This document shows positions 45,615 through 53,526 of a DNA stretch of 64,000 bases, piece by piece. Source of the stretch: an uncultured Fretibacterium sp. (lineage in GTDB: Bacteria; Synergistota; Synergistia; Synergistales; Aminobacteriaceae); assembly GCA_937900285.1 (NCBI GenBank), contig CALCEM010000051.1, forward strand, positions 7,122 to 71,121, read 5' to 3'. Position 1 is the first letter of the stretch; every line of letters starts with the position of its first letter. The notes under the pieces are model-generated. The model ran no database searches. It saw nothing but the letters and a program-made list of their open reading frames with translations, and was not told where the DNA came from. The position numbers and the translations under genes were made by a program.

Positions 45615-46868
45615 TTGCTGAAAATTGCTGTACTCGTTTCAGGTAATGGAACAAATTTACAGGCTCTGCTCGATGCCGAAAAAAATAATATTTTACGCAG
45701 CGGGAAAATTGTACAAGTCATCTCAGATAATCCAAAAGCTTACGCATTAGAACGCGCCAAAGTCGCAGGAATAAAATTTAACGTGGCAAAATCAGAAGAG
45801 GAAATTTTAAAATTATTGAGCATCACAAATCCCGGCATAATCGTTTTAGCAGGATTTTTAAAAATTTTGAGCAAAGATTTTATAAACAGGTGCAACGCTC
45901 AAATTATAAATGTTCATCCGTCGTTAATTCCTTCGTTTTGCGGAAAAGGTTTTTACGGCTTGAAAGTTCATGAAGCAGTTTTAAAAAGCGGCGTTAAATT
46001 TACTGGAGCAACGGTTCACATCGTAAACGAAATTCCGGACGGCGGAAAAATTTTAAGTCAAAAGCCCGTGAAAGTTTATGATGATGATACGCCCGAAACT
46101 TTGCAATTAAGAGTTATGCAGCGTGCAGAATGGATTATATTGCCGAGAACTCTTGAAAAATTATGCAAGTCCAAAAAAATTTTTAAACGAGATTTTAAAT
46201 ATCCCGGCAGAGGCATAATCATCGGAACTACTCCGGAAGGCCGGAAAATGTTCGCATATTTCATAATGGGCCGGAGTGCTTCAAGCAGAGCACGGATTTT
46301 TGAACGTTCGGGAAATGATTTAATTATAAAATTGACCGGCGACAAAAATAAAAATAAAAATATTGACAGCTCTTTAATTTTATATTCGCCCGTGAAAGTC
46401 TTTGAAAAAAATATTATCGTCACGAATGGCGATCAAACTGATACGATTTATAACGCAATGTCAGCCGGTAAAGATTTTAAAAACGCATTGATGGAACGCG
46501 AACACGAACCTGACGCGCCGCATTTTACGCCAAGAATCAGCGCAGTTATTACGCCTGAGAATTCTTGTTACACGATGAATATTTTAAAGAAGGCCGGAAA
46601 ATTTTTTTACCAGTATGATTTTGAAAACGGAAAAGGCCATTTAATTCACACGTATAACCATGATGTCGAGCCGGATCAAAAATTACCGTCGTTCAGAGGC
46701 AGACCAAAAATTATTAATATTCCGGAAAATATTGGGGAATTTGCAAATAATCTCTGGAACGAACTCGATGAAAATAATAAAGTCGCGTTATATGTCAGAT
46801 ATTATTCAAGCGATATGAAAAATTTTGAGGACAGATTATTTAACAAGGAAGATGAAAAAACATCATGA
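45615..46868 (+). CDS. purN: Fusion of GAR transformylase (PurN) and PurO-type IMP cyclohydrolase
   Basis: 417 residues, about twice a normal PurN. Residues 1-190 are PurN: VLVSGNGTNLQALLD, the catalytic N99 and H101 in INVHPSLIPSF, and D142 in IPDGGKIL. Residues of about 197-417 match PurO, the IMP cyclohydrolase first described in archaea: GRGIIIGTTPEGR, FIMGRSASSRARIFE, TNGDQTDTIYNAM (270-282) and HFTPRISAVI (303-312). PurN formylates GAR and PurO closes IMP, steps three and ten. TTG 45615 has AAGGAGG upstream. The stop overlaps the next gene by four bases. No frameshift or stop separates the halves. Confidence 0.88.
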   Translation: MLKIAVLVSGNGTNLQALLDAEKNNILRSGKIVQVISDNPKAYALERAKVAGIKFNVAKSEEEILKLLSITNPGIIVLAGFLKILSKDFINRCNAQIINVHPSLIPSFCGKGFYGLKVHEAVLKSGVKFTGATVHIVNEIPDGGKILSQKPVKVYDDDTPETLQLRVMQRAEWIILPRTLEKLCKSKKIFKRDFKYPGRGIIIGTTPEGRKMFAYFIMGRSASSRARIFERSGNDLIIKLTGDKNKNKNIDSSLILYSPVKVFEKNIIVTNGDQTDTIYNAMSAGKDFKNALMEREHEPDAPHFTPRISAVITPENSCYTMNILKKAGKFFYQYDFENGKGHLIHTYNHDVEPDQKLPSFRGRPKIINIPENIGEFANNLWNELDENNKVALYVRYYSSDMKNFEDRLFNKEDEKTS

Positions 46869-48040
46869 ACGAGTTTAAATTAAAATACGGCACAAATCCC
46901 GACCAATCCGAAGCAAAAATTTTTATGCGAGATGGGAGCGATTTACCTCTCGAAATTTTAAACGGCAGACCGGGTTATATAAATTTTCTTGACGCTCTAA
47001 ACTCTTGGCAATTAGTGCGGGAATTAAATAAATTTTTGAATTTTCCTGCTGCTGCTTCGTTTAAACATGTAAGCCCGGCCGGTGCAGCTTTGGGAATTGA
47101 ATTAACTGAAACCGAGAAAAAAATTTTTAACGTTAACCCCGAAATTGAAATTAATAAATCAAAATTGGCATGTGCTTACGTTAGAGCGCGCGGGACTGAT
47201 AGGCTTTCATCGTTTGGAGATTGGATCGCGTTGAGTGATATTTGCGATGAGATCACAGCAAAATTTATAAAATTTGAAGTTTCGGACGGCGTTATTGCTC
47301 CGGGATTTACTGATGAGGCGTTAAATATTTTAAAGAGCAAACGCAAGGGAAATTATTCGATTATAAAAATTAATCCAAATTACGAACCTCCGGAAATTGA
47401 AACGCGAGATATTTTCGGCGTAAGTTTTTCTCAGTCAAGGAGCAAAAATCCAGTTATAGAACTCGAAAAATTTAATAATCCCGTCACGAAAAATAAAAAT
47501 ATTCCCGACGAAGCTAAACGAGATTTAATTTTATCGTTGATCACGCTGAAATATACTCAATCAAATTCAGTTTGCTGCACAAAAAACGGCCAAACTTTAG
47601 GCGTAGGAGCTGGCCAGCAATCGCGATTACATTGTGTTAAATTGGCTTGCGATAAAGCGGATTTAAGAATTTTACGCGAACATCCGGCCATGTTGAATTT
47701 AAAATTTAAAAGTGATCTCGGCAGACCCGAAAGAGATAACGCAATTAATATTTTATTGACTGAAAATGTAAATAATTATGACTGGCGCGAATTTTTCACG
47801 GAACAACCGGAAATTATTTCAGCTGAAGAGCGTGCGGACTGGATCAAAAATTATAATAATGTTTCACTCGGAAGCGATGCATTTTTCCCGTTTCCCGACA
47901 ACATCGAACGCGCTAATAAATCAAGCGTTAAATTTATAGCTCAGCCCGGCGGATCGATTCGGGATGATTTAGTAATAAACGCCTGCGATAAATATAATAT
48001 TTCAATGGTAATGACTGGACACAGATTATTTCATCATTAG
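46865..48040 (+). CDS. purH: Stand-alone AICAR transformylase (PurH C-terminal half)
   Basis: 391 residues corresponding only to the formyltransferase part of PurH. The catalytic Lys-His is in AASFKHVSPAGAALG, and KYTQSNSVCCTKNGQTLG with GAGQQSRLHCVKLACDKAD is the conserved core. There is no MGS-like IMP cyclohydrolase domain; that activity is supplied by the PurO part of the preceding gene. ATGA overlap with the fusion gene shows coupling. Stand-alone forms are known in some other bacteria. Confidence 0.92.
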   Translation: MNEFKLKYGTNPDQSEAKIFMRDGSDLPLEILNGRPGYINFLDALNSWQLVRELNKFLNFPAAASFKHVSPAGAALGIELTETEKKIFNVNPEIEINKSKLACAYVRARGTDRLSSFGDWIALSDICDEITAKFIKFEVSDGVIAPGFTDEALNILKSKRKGNYSIIKINPNYEPPEIETRDIFGVSFSQSRSKNPVIELEKFNNPVTKNKNIPDEAKRDLILSLITLKYTQSNSVCCTKNGQTLGVGAGQQSRLHCVKLACDKADLRILREHPAMLNLKFKSDLGRPERDNAINILLTENVNNYDWREFFTEQPEIISAEERADWIKNYNNVSLGSDAFFPFPDNIERANKSSVKFIAQPGGSIRDDLVINACDKYNISMVMTGHRLFHH

Positions 48041-48063
48041 GAATTTGAGGAGAAAAATTTAAA

Positions 48064-49332
48064 ATGGACGTTATGTTAATTGGCGGCGGCGGCCGCGAAC
48101 ATGCTATAACCAAATATATTTTAAAGAATCCCGAAATAAATAAATTATACGTTTTACCCGGCAACGGCGGAATTTCAAAAATTGCCGAATGCGTTAATAT
48201 TGATGCCGAAAATATCCCGGAAATAATTAATTTTGCACGTGAAAAAAATATAAATTTTGCGGTAGTTGCTCCGGATGATCCGCTTGCTATGGGTTTAGTT
48301 GATGAACTGGAAAATATCGGCGTTAAATGTTTTGGCCCGGATAAAAAAGCCGCTCAAATTGAAAGCAGTAAAATATTTTCAAAAAATTTAATGCATAAAT
48401 ATAATATTCCGACTGCTGATTATGAAATTTTCGATAAAAATAACATTGACGGTGCTTTGTCTTATGTAGCAAAATCAGATTACCCGATCGTAATAAAAGC
48501 TGACGGACTCGCAAAAGGTAAGGGCGTGACAGTTGCTGAAAATTTTAAACAGGCTCGCGATGCTGTAATATCATGCATGAAAAATAAAATTTTTGGTTCG
48601 AGCGGCGAAAATATTTTAATTGAAAAATTTTTAACCGGCCCGGAAGTTACTGTAATGAGCTTCACCGATGGAAATATTATTATTCCGTTAATATCTTCAA
48701 TGGATCATAAACGCATAAACGATGGCAATAAAGGAGCTAACACCGGAGGAATGGGAGTAATTGCACCTAATTTTTATTATTCTGATGAGATTGCAGACGA
48801 ATGCATAAAAAAAATTTTTATTCCGACATTGAACGCTCTCAAATCTGAAAATATTAAATTTAAAGGTTGCTTATATTTCGGATTAATTTTGACCAGCGAA
48901 GGCCCGAAAGTTTTGGAATATAATTCACGTTTTGGCGACCCTGAAACTCAAGCGGTGTTACCGTTATTGAAGACTGATTTATTTAAAATTATGCAGGCTG
49001 TTCGGGACGAAAAATTAAACGAGATAAAAATTGAATTTGAAAATAAATATTCATGTTGTGTCGTATTAGCTTCCGGCGGATATCCCGGACAATTTATGAA
49101 AGGTTTTGAAATTGAATTTAATCAGGACGAATTAAATAAAATTCCGAACATTGAAATTTTTCACGCCGGGACGAAATTTGAGGACGGAAAATTTTACACT
49201 TCAGGCGGCAGGGTTCTGGCAATAAATTCAGTTGGAAATACTCCGGAAGATGCTCGCTCAAAAGTTTATGAGGCTGTTAAATTTGTGAATTTCGAAAATA
49301 AATATTTTAGATCTGATATTGGAGCTTGTTAA
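48064..49332 (+). CDS. purD: Phosphoribosylamine-glycine ligase PurD
   Basis: 422 residues. The N-terminus VMLIGGGGREHAI, the ATP-grasp DYPIVIKADGLAKGKGVTV and the NSRFGDPETQ motif are diagnostic. It joins glycine to phosphoribosylamine. It is the last visible gene of the pur operon; purF, purL, purC, purB and purK are not in this window. Confidence 0.96.
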   Translation: MDVMLIGGGGREHAITKYILKNPEINKLYVLPGNGGISKIAECVNIDAENIPEIINFAREKNINFAVVAPDDPLAMGLVDELENIGVKCFGPDKKAAQIESSKIFSKNLMHKYNIPTADYEIFDKNNIDGALSYVAKSDYPIVIKADGLAKGKGVTVAENFKQARDAVISCMKNKIFGSSGENILIEKFLTGPEVTVMSFTDGNIIIPLISSMDHKRINDGNKGANTGGMGVIAPNFYYSDEIADECIKKIFIPTLNALKSENIKFKGCLYFGLILTSEGPKVLEYNSRFGDPETQAVLPLLKTDLFKIMQAVRDEKLNEIKIEFENKYSCCVVLASGGYPGQFMKGFEIEFNQDELNKIPNIEIFHAGTKFEDGKFYTSGGRVLAINSVGNTPEDARSKVYEAVKFVNFENKYFRSDIGAC

Positions 49333-49369
49333 AAAATCTTAAAAAAATCTTAAGGAGTGTATAAACTTC

Positions 49370-51085
49370 ATGGCCGGAAAATTTGAAACACCTATAACAA
49401 TTAGAGAAGTAATAAAAAGGATCGATGAAAGATATTTACTGCTTCCTGCTATTCAGCGTAAATTTGTGTGGTCGTCTGAACAAATTGAAATGTTGTTTGA
49501 TAGCATTTTGAGAAATTATCCTATAAGCTCCTTAATGTTTTGGAAAATTATGAAACCAGAAATTAAAAGCGGCTATAAATTTTATGATTTCCTGAAAGAC
49601 TACAGAGAATTTTTTAATGACAGCTCCGACGAATTTACAACTACTGGATATAAAGATTTTGAAGCGGTCATCGATGGTCAACAGAGATTAACTGCGCTTT
49701 ATATCGGCCTAAAAGGAAGTTACGCGTATAAAATGCCTCGAAAATGGTGGCGCGATAATCAGGACTGCATACCAACCAGAAAATTATATTTAAATCTCAA
49801 AGAGCCAATAAAAGAGGAATTCGATCACCAAAAAAAATTTGATTTTGTATTCTTGAAAAGTGATGAAGTTACGGATTCTTATTTCATGGCCGAAAAAATT
49901 CTTGCTCTCGATAATTCCGGGAAAATCATGAATTATATTATTAATAATAATCTTAATGGGAATTCTTATGCGCTCGAAACTTTATCGGCGTTTTATGAAG
50001 CAGTTCACGTAAAACCGTTAATAAATTATTATCTGGAAGACAGTCAGGATTCAGATTCAGTTCTTGAAATTTTTGTGAGAACTAACAGCGGCGGTACACC
50101 TTTATCATTTTCGGATTTATTAATGTCCATGACTTCGGCTAATTGGGAAAAAATTAACGCGCGTGAAGAATTTAATAAATTAATTGATGACGTTTACAAA
50201 TTGGGATTTATAATCAACAAGGATTTTATTTTGAAAACTTGTTTAGTTCTGCTCAACGATAATATTAAATCTCAAATTAAAAATTTTACTCATGATAATA
50301 TTCAGAAATTTGAAAATAACTGGGATAAAATCAAAAATAGCATTAATTCCGCGTTTAAATTATTTAAGAAATTGGGATTTAATGACAAAATTTTCAGGGC
50401 TAAAAATGCAGCGATCCCCATAATTTATTATATTTACCAGAATGATTTGGCCGGCATCATTGAAAAAGCATCCTACGACAGAAAAGAAATAAATAATATT
50501 TTTAAGTGGATAATATTAACTTTTTTGCGCGAGATTTTTGGGGCGCACAGCGATTCAGTATTAATTTCAATTCGGCAGGTTTTAAAGGCCAACGCTAATA
50601 ATAAAAATTTTCCGTTCCAAGAAATAACGGACGCTTTTAAATCGAATCCAAATAAAAATTATATTTTCGACGATGATTTTATAAACGGTCTGCTCGAAGC
50701 TCAAAAAGATACTAACGAGGCATTTTACGTTTTAAATCTTTTGTACCCAAATTTAGATTATGAACATTACGAATTTCATCAGGATCATTTACACCCGTCG
50801 AGCATTTTCACGAACAGTCAGAAATTAAATAAAAATATTCCTGCTCAAGATATAAATTTCGCCGAAGACCCAATAAACTGGAACAGCGTTGCAAATCTTC
50901 AGATGTTAAATTCTTTGCTTAACACTTCGAGAAAAGCCGCACCGCTCGAAGAATGGCACGCAGAACACCCGGAAATAAATTTATATGTGGATTCTGATAC
51001 AAGCCTAAATATAAAGGATTTCAAAAAATTTATTGAAGTTCGGCGCAAGAATATACGCGAATATCTCAAAAAAATTTTAATGTGA
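49370..51085 (+). CDS. DUF262/HNH (GmrSD-like) protein, probable defence nuclease
   Basis: 571 residues. The DUF262 domain has LPAIQRKFVWSSEQIEMLF (residues 25-43) and the ParB-like signature DGQQR at 102-106. The C-terminus has HQDHLHPSS (470-478) and NLQMLNSLLNTSRK, a DUF1524-type HNH pattern. Such two-domain proteins include the modification-dependent GmrSD restriction systems; others are uncharacterised. The gene stands alone on the same strand between purD and infC, 37 bases after purD, without other defence genes. Confidence 0.85.
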   Translation: MAGKFETPITIREVIKRIDERYLLLPAIQRKFVWSSEQIEMLFDSILRNYPISSLMFWKIMKPEIKSGYKFYDFLKDYREFFNDSSDEFTTTGYKDFEAVIDGQQRLTALYIGLKGSYAYKMPRKWWRDNQDCIPTRKLYLNLKEPIKEEFDHQKKFDFVFLKSDEVTDSYFMAEKILALDNSGKIMNYIINNNLNGNSYALETLSAFYEAVHVKPLINYYLEDSQDSDSVLEIFVRTNSGGTPLSFSDLLMSMTSANWEKINAREEFNKLIDDVYKLGFIINKDFILKTCLVLLNDNIKSQIKNFTHDNIQKFENNWDKIKNSINSAFKLFKKLGFNDKIFRAKNAAIPIIYYIYQNDLAGIIEKASYDRKEINNIFKWIILTFLREIFGAHSDSVLISIRQVLKANANNKNFPFQEITDAFKSNPNKNYIFDDDFINGLLEAQKDTNEAFYVLNLLYPNLDYEHYEFHQDHLHPSSIFTNSQKLNKNIPAQDINFAEDPINWNSVANLQMLNSLLNTSRKAAPLEEWHAEHPEINLYVDSDTSLNIKDFKKFIEVRRKNIREYLKKILM

Positions 51086-51091
51086 AAAAAA

Positions 51092-51120
51092 TTGCATGAT
51101 AAAAAATTTTATGTTATATT
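51092..51120 (+). promoter_or_regulatory. Promoter of the infC-rpmI-rplT operon
   Basis: TTGCAT (51092-51097) and TATATT (51115-51120) are separated by 17 bases. The predicted start near 51127 gives a leader of about 225 bases before infC, containing the attenuator. A second -35-like TTGACG lies at 51226. Confidence 0.6.
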
Positions 51121-51263
51121 TCGCTCCGGATTCGCAATTAAAGCAGATGTTAATTTAAATAAATTAAATAAATTAAATAGAAATCTCTCCTGCTCGATTA
51201 ATTAAAAATTAAAAATTAAATTATATTGACGGGGTTAAGCGATAAAAGTTTTATTTTTTTAAT

Positions 51264-51307
51264 TTGGCACGGCTATTTTAATTTGTGAATGGTCGTGTCA
51301 ATTTTTT
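51264..51307 (+). terminator. Leader attenuator upstream of infC
   Basis: TTGGCACGGCTAT (51264-51276) pairs over 13 positions with ATGGTCGTGTCAA (51289-51301), including G-U pairs, and is followed by TTTTTT. It lies 45 bases before the infC start. Comparable leaders in Bacillus are controlled by L20, encoded in this operon. Confidence 0.8.
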
Positions 51308-51351
51308 ATTTTTTATTTTATATTTTACATAATTTAGAGGAGTTGAAGTTA

Positions 51352-51915
51352 TTGCCAAGAGATGACGAAAATGCACCGCGCGTTAATGAGGAAATTTCTG
51401 CACCGCAAGTTTTATTAATCGATGAGAACGGCTCAAAAGTTGGAGTAATAAATACTCAAAATGCTATAAATATGGCTGCTGAACATTCGCTTGATTTGGT
51501 GGAAGTTGCTCCGATGGCAAATCCTCCGGTGTGCAGGATTATGGATTATGGAAAATACCGCTACCAGCTTCAAAAAAAAGAAAAAGACGCTCGCAAAAAA
51601 CAAAAAGTTCAAGCCCTGAAAGAAATTAAAATGCGTCCAAAAATTGATGAGCACGATTTTGATTTTAAGACGAAGGCTATAAAAAATTTTCTTGAGAGTG
51701 GCCACCGCGTAAAAGTTTCGGTATTTTTCAGAGGGCGCGAAATGTCATTTTTAGAACGAGGCGAAGAAGTTTTAAACCGGGTAATTTCAGAATGTGAAGA
51801 TGTCGGCAAATGCGAATCAAAACCCCAAATGGAAGGGCGTTATATGAGATTGCTCTTAACGCCGATGTCAAGTTCCGGAACAAAGCCATCAGATCAGGAT
51901 CAGGAAGGAGAATAA
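51352..51915 (+). CDS. infC: Translation initiation factor IF-3
   Basis: 187 residues from TTG 51352 (start MPRDDENAPRVNEEI), with GAGGAG nine bases upstream; a longer frame from 51289 would run through the attenuator. QVLLIDENGSKVGVINTQNAI, RIMDYGKYRYQ and MRPKIDEHDFDFK are IF-3 motifs. It controls start codon choice on the 30S subunit. Rare start codons are typical for infC, though usually ATT or ATA. The C-tail is about ten residues longer than usual. Confidence 0.95.
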   Translation: MPRDDENAPRVNEEISAPQVLLIDENGSKVGVINTQNAINMAAEHSLDLVEVAPMANPPVCRIMDYGKYRYQLQKKEKDARKKQKVQALKEIKMRPKIDEHDFDFKTKAIKNFLESGHRVKVSVFFRGREMSFLERGEEVLNRVISECEDVGKCESKPQMEGRYMRLLLTPMSSSGTKPSDQDQEGE

Positions 51916-51922
51916 TTTTAAA

Positions 51923-52126
51923 ATGGCTAAAATGAAATTAAAATCTCACAGCGGAGCAAAAAAAAGATTTTTCAAAACTGCTTCGGGGAAATTTGCGTAC
52001 AGAAAGTGCAGCAGGTCTCATATTTTGGAATACAAAAGCCCCAAAAGATTGAGAACATTAAAACAGACTGGCTATGTTAATGAGGCGTTGGCAGACCAGA
52101 TGAAAAAATTATTGCCTTATGCATAA
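51923..52126 (+). CDS. rpmI: Ribosomal protein L35
   Basis: 67 residues, basic. KMKLKSHSGAKKRFFKTASGK and RSHILEYKSPKRLR are the L35 signature. It is between infC and rplT in the universal order. Confidence 0.97.
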   Translation: MAKMKLKSHSGAKKRFFKTASGKFAYRKCSRSHILEYKSPKRLRTLKQTGYVNEALADQMKKLLPYA

Positions 52127-52141
52127 AGGAGGTTTTTTATT

Positions 52142-52492
52142 ATGAGAGTAAAAGGAGCTTCAGCCAGTAATAAAAAGCGCGAGAAATTATTTAAATTAAC
52201 AAAAGGTTATTGGGGACAGCGCAAAAATGTTTACCGCCGTGCACGCGAAGCATATTTAGCAGCTTTATCAAGAGCCTATAACGATCGCAAACGCAAAAAA
52301 CGCGATTATAGACGCTTATGGATTACGAGAATTAGCGCGGCCGTTCGTGCTGAGGGAATGAGCTACAGCGTATTCATGAACGGTTTAAAGAAGTTGGGAA
52401 TTAATATTAATCGCAAGATGCTCTCGGAAATTGCAATTTATGATCCGAATGCATTTAAAGAGCTTGTCGAAAAGGTTAAGGCAGTAAAATAA
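52142..52492 (+). CDS. rplT: Ribosomal protein L20
   Basis: 116 residues, basic and helical. GYWGQRKNVYRRAREA and RRLWITRISAAVR are diagnostic. L20 is a primary 23S rRNA binder and the known autorepressor of this operon in other bacteria, which makes the upstream hairpin its likely target. AGGAGG precedes the ATG. Confidence 0.97.
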   Translation: MRVKGASASNKKREKLFKLTKGYWGQRKNVYRRAREAYLAALSRAYNDRKRKKRDYRRLWITRISAAVRAEGMSYSVFMNGLKKLGININRKMLSEIAIYDPNAFKELVEKVKAVK

Positions 52493-52494
52493 AT

Positions 52495-53523
52495 ATGCCG
52501 AGTTTAAATATTGCTGAGGTCAGGGAAAATTTTAAAAACTCTTTGGCTTCAGCTAAAAATATACAGGAGTTAGAAGAGGTCAGAATTAAATATTCTGGTA
52601 AGAAGGGCGAATTAACTTTATTATTGCGGTCACTCGGAAATCTGCCGAAAGATGAACGAAAAGAAGCAGGAATAAAATTAAACGAGTTACGTGACGAATT
52701 TGAAAAAGATATTGAATTAACTTCCAAAAAATTACGCGATTCAGAAAACGAACAGCTCGAAATAAATGAACGCATCGATGTAACACTTCCAGCAAAAAAT
52801 AATTTAAATGGGACATTTCATCCGGTTGTACAAACTATGCACGAGATCGCTAATATTATGCAGGGCTTGGGGTATTCTGTAGCGACTGGCCCGGAACTTG
52901 AGGAGGATTTTTATAATTTTGAAGCCCTCAATATTCCGAAATGGCACCCGGCTCGCGACATGCAGGACACTTTTTATTTACCGGACGGAAAATTATTGCG
53001 TACACATACTTCACCGGTGCAGGTTCATGCAATGCTGGAATTTGGTGCGCCGCTCCGGATTATTTGTCCCGGAAAAGTTTACAGGAGAGATAACGACACA
53101 ACACACTCGCCAATGTTTAACCAGATGGAAGGGCTTTTAATTGATAAGGATGTCCCGTTCAGCGTTTTAAAGGGCACAATGTCCGAAATGTTAAACGCGT
53201 TTTTTGGACGTAAATTAAATTATAGATTTCGCGCGAGTTATTTCCCGTTTACTGAGCCTTCGATGGAGCTTGATATTGAATGCGTAAAATGTTCCGGCCA
53301 TGATGAAAATTGCAGAGTATGTCACGGAACGGGCTGGCTCGAAGTCGCAGGGATGGGAATGGTCCACCCGAACGTAATACGCGCCGGGAAAATTGATCCG
53401 GAAATTTATAACGGTTTTGCGTTTGGAATAGGTCTCGATCGTATGGCCATGCTGAAATATGGAATTAACGATTTAAGATTATTATTTGATGGCGATGTGT
53501 CATTTTTATTATCAGGATTTTAG
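52495..53523 (+). CDS. pheS: Phenylalanyl-tRNA synthetase alpha subunit
   Basis: 342 residues. An N-terminal coiled coil is followed by the class II catalytic core: FHPVVQTMHEIANIMQGLGY, the motif 2 region ICPGKVYRRDNDTTHSPMF and motif 3 GFAFGIGLDRMAMLKYG. A CxxC pair (CSGHDENCRVCHGTG) near residue 265 may bind zinc and is a variation seen in a subset of alpha subunits. It starts three bases after rplT and forms an alpha2-beta2 enzyme with PheT. Confidence 0.96.
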   Translation: MPSLNIAEVRENFKNSLASAKNIQELEEVRIKYSGKKGELTLLLRSLGNLPKDERKEAGIKLNELRDEFEKDIELTSKKLRDSENEQLEINERIDVTLPAKNNLNGTFHPVVQTMHEIANIMQGLGYSVATGPELEEDFYNFEALNIPKWHPARDMQDTFYLPDGKLLRTHTSPVQVHAMLEFGAPLRIICPGKVYRRDNDTTHSPMFNQMEGLLIDKDVPFSVLKGTMSEMLNAFFGRKLNYRFRASYFPFTEPSMELDIECVKCSGHDENCRVCHGTGWLEVAGMGMVHPNVIRAGKIDPEIYNGFAFGIGLDRMAMLKYGINDLRLLFDGDVSFLLSGF

Positions 53524-53526
53524 GAC

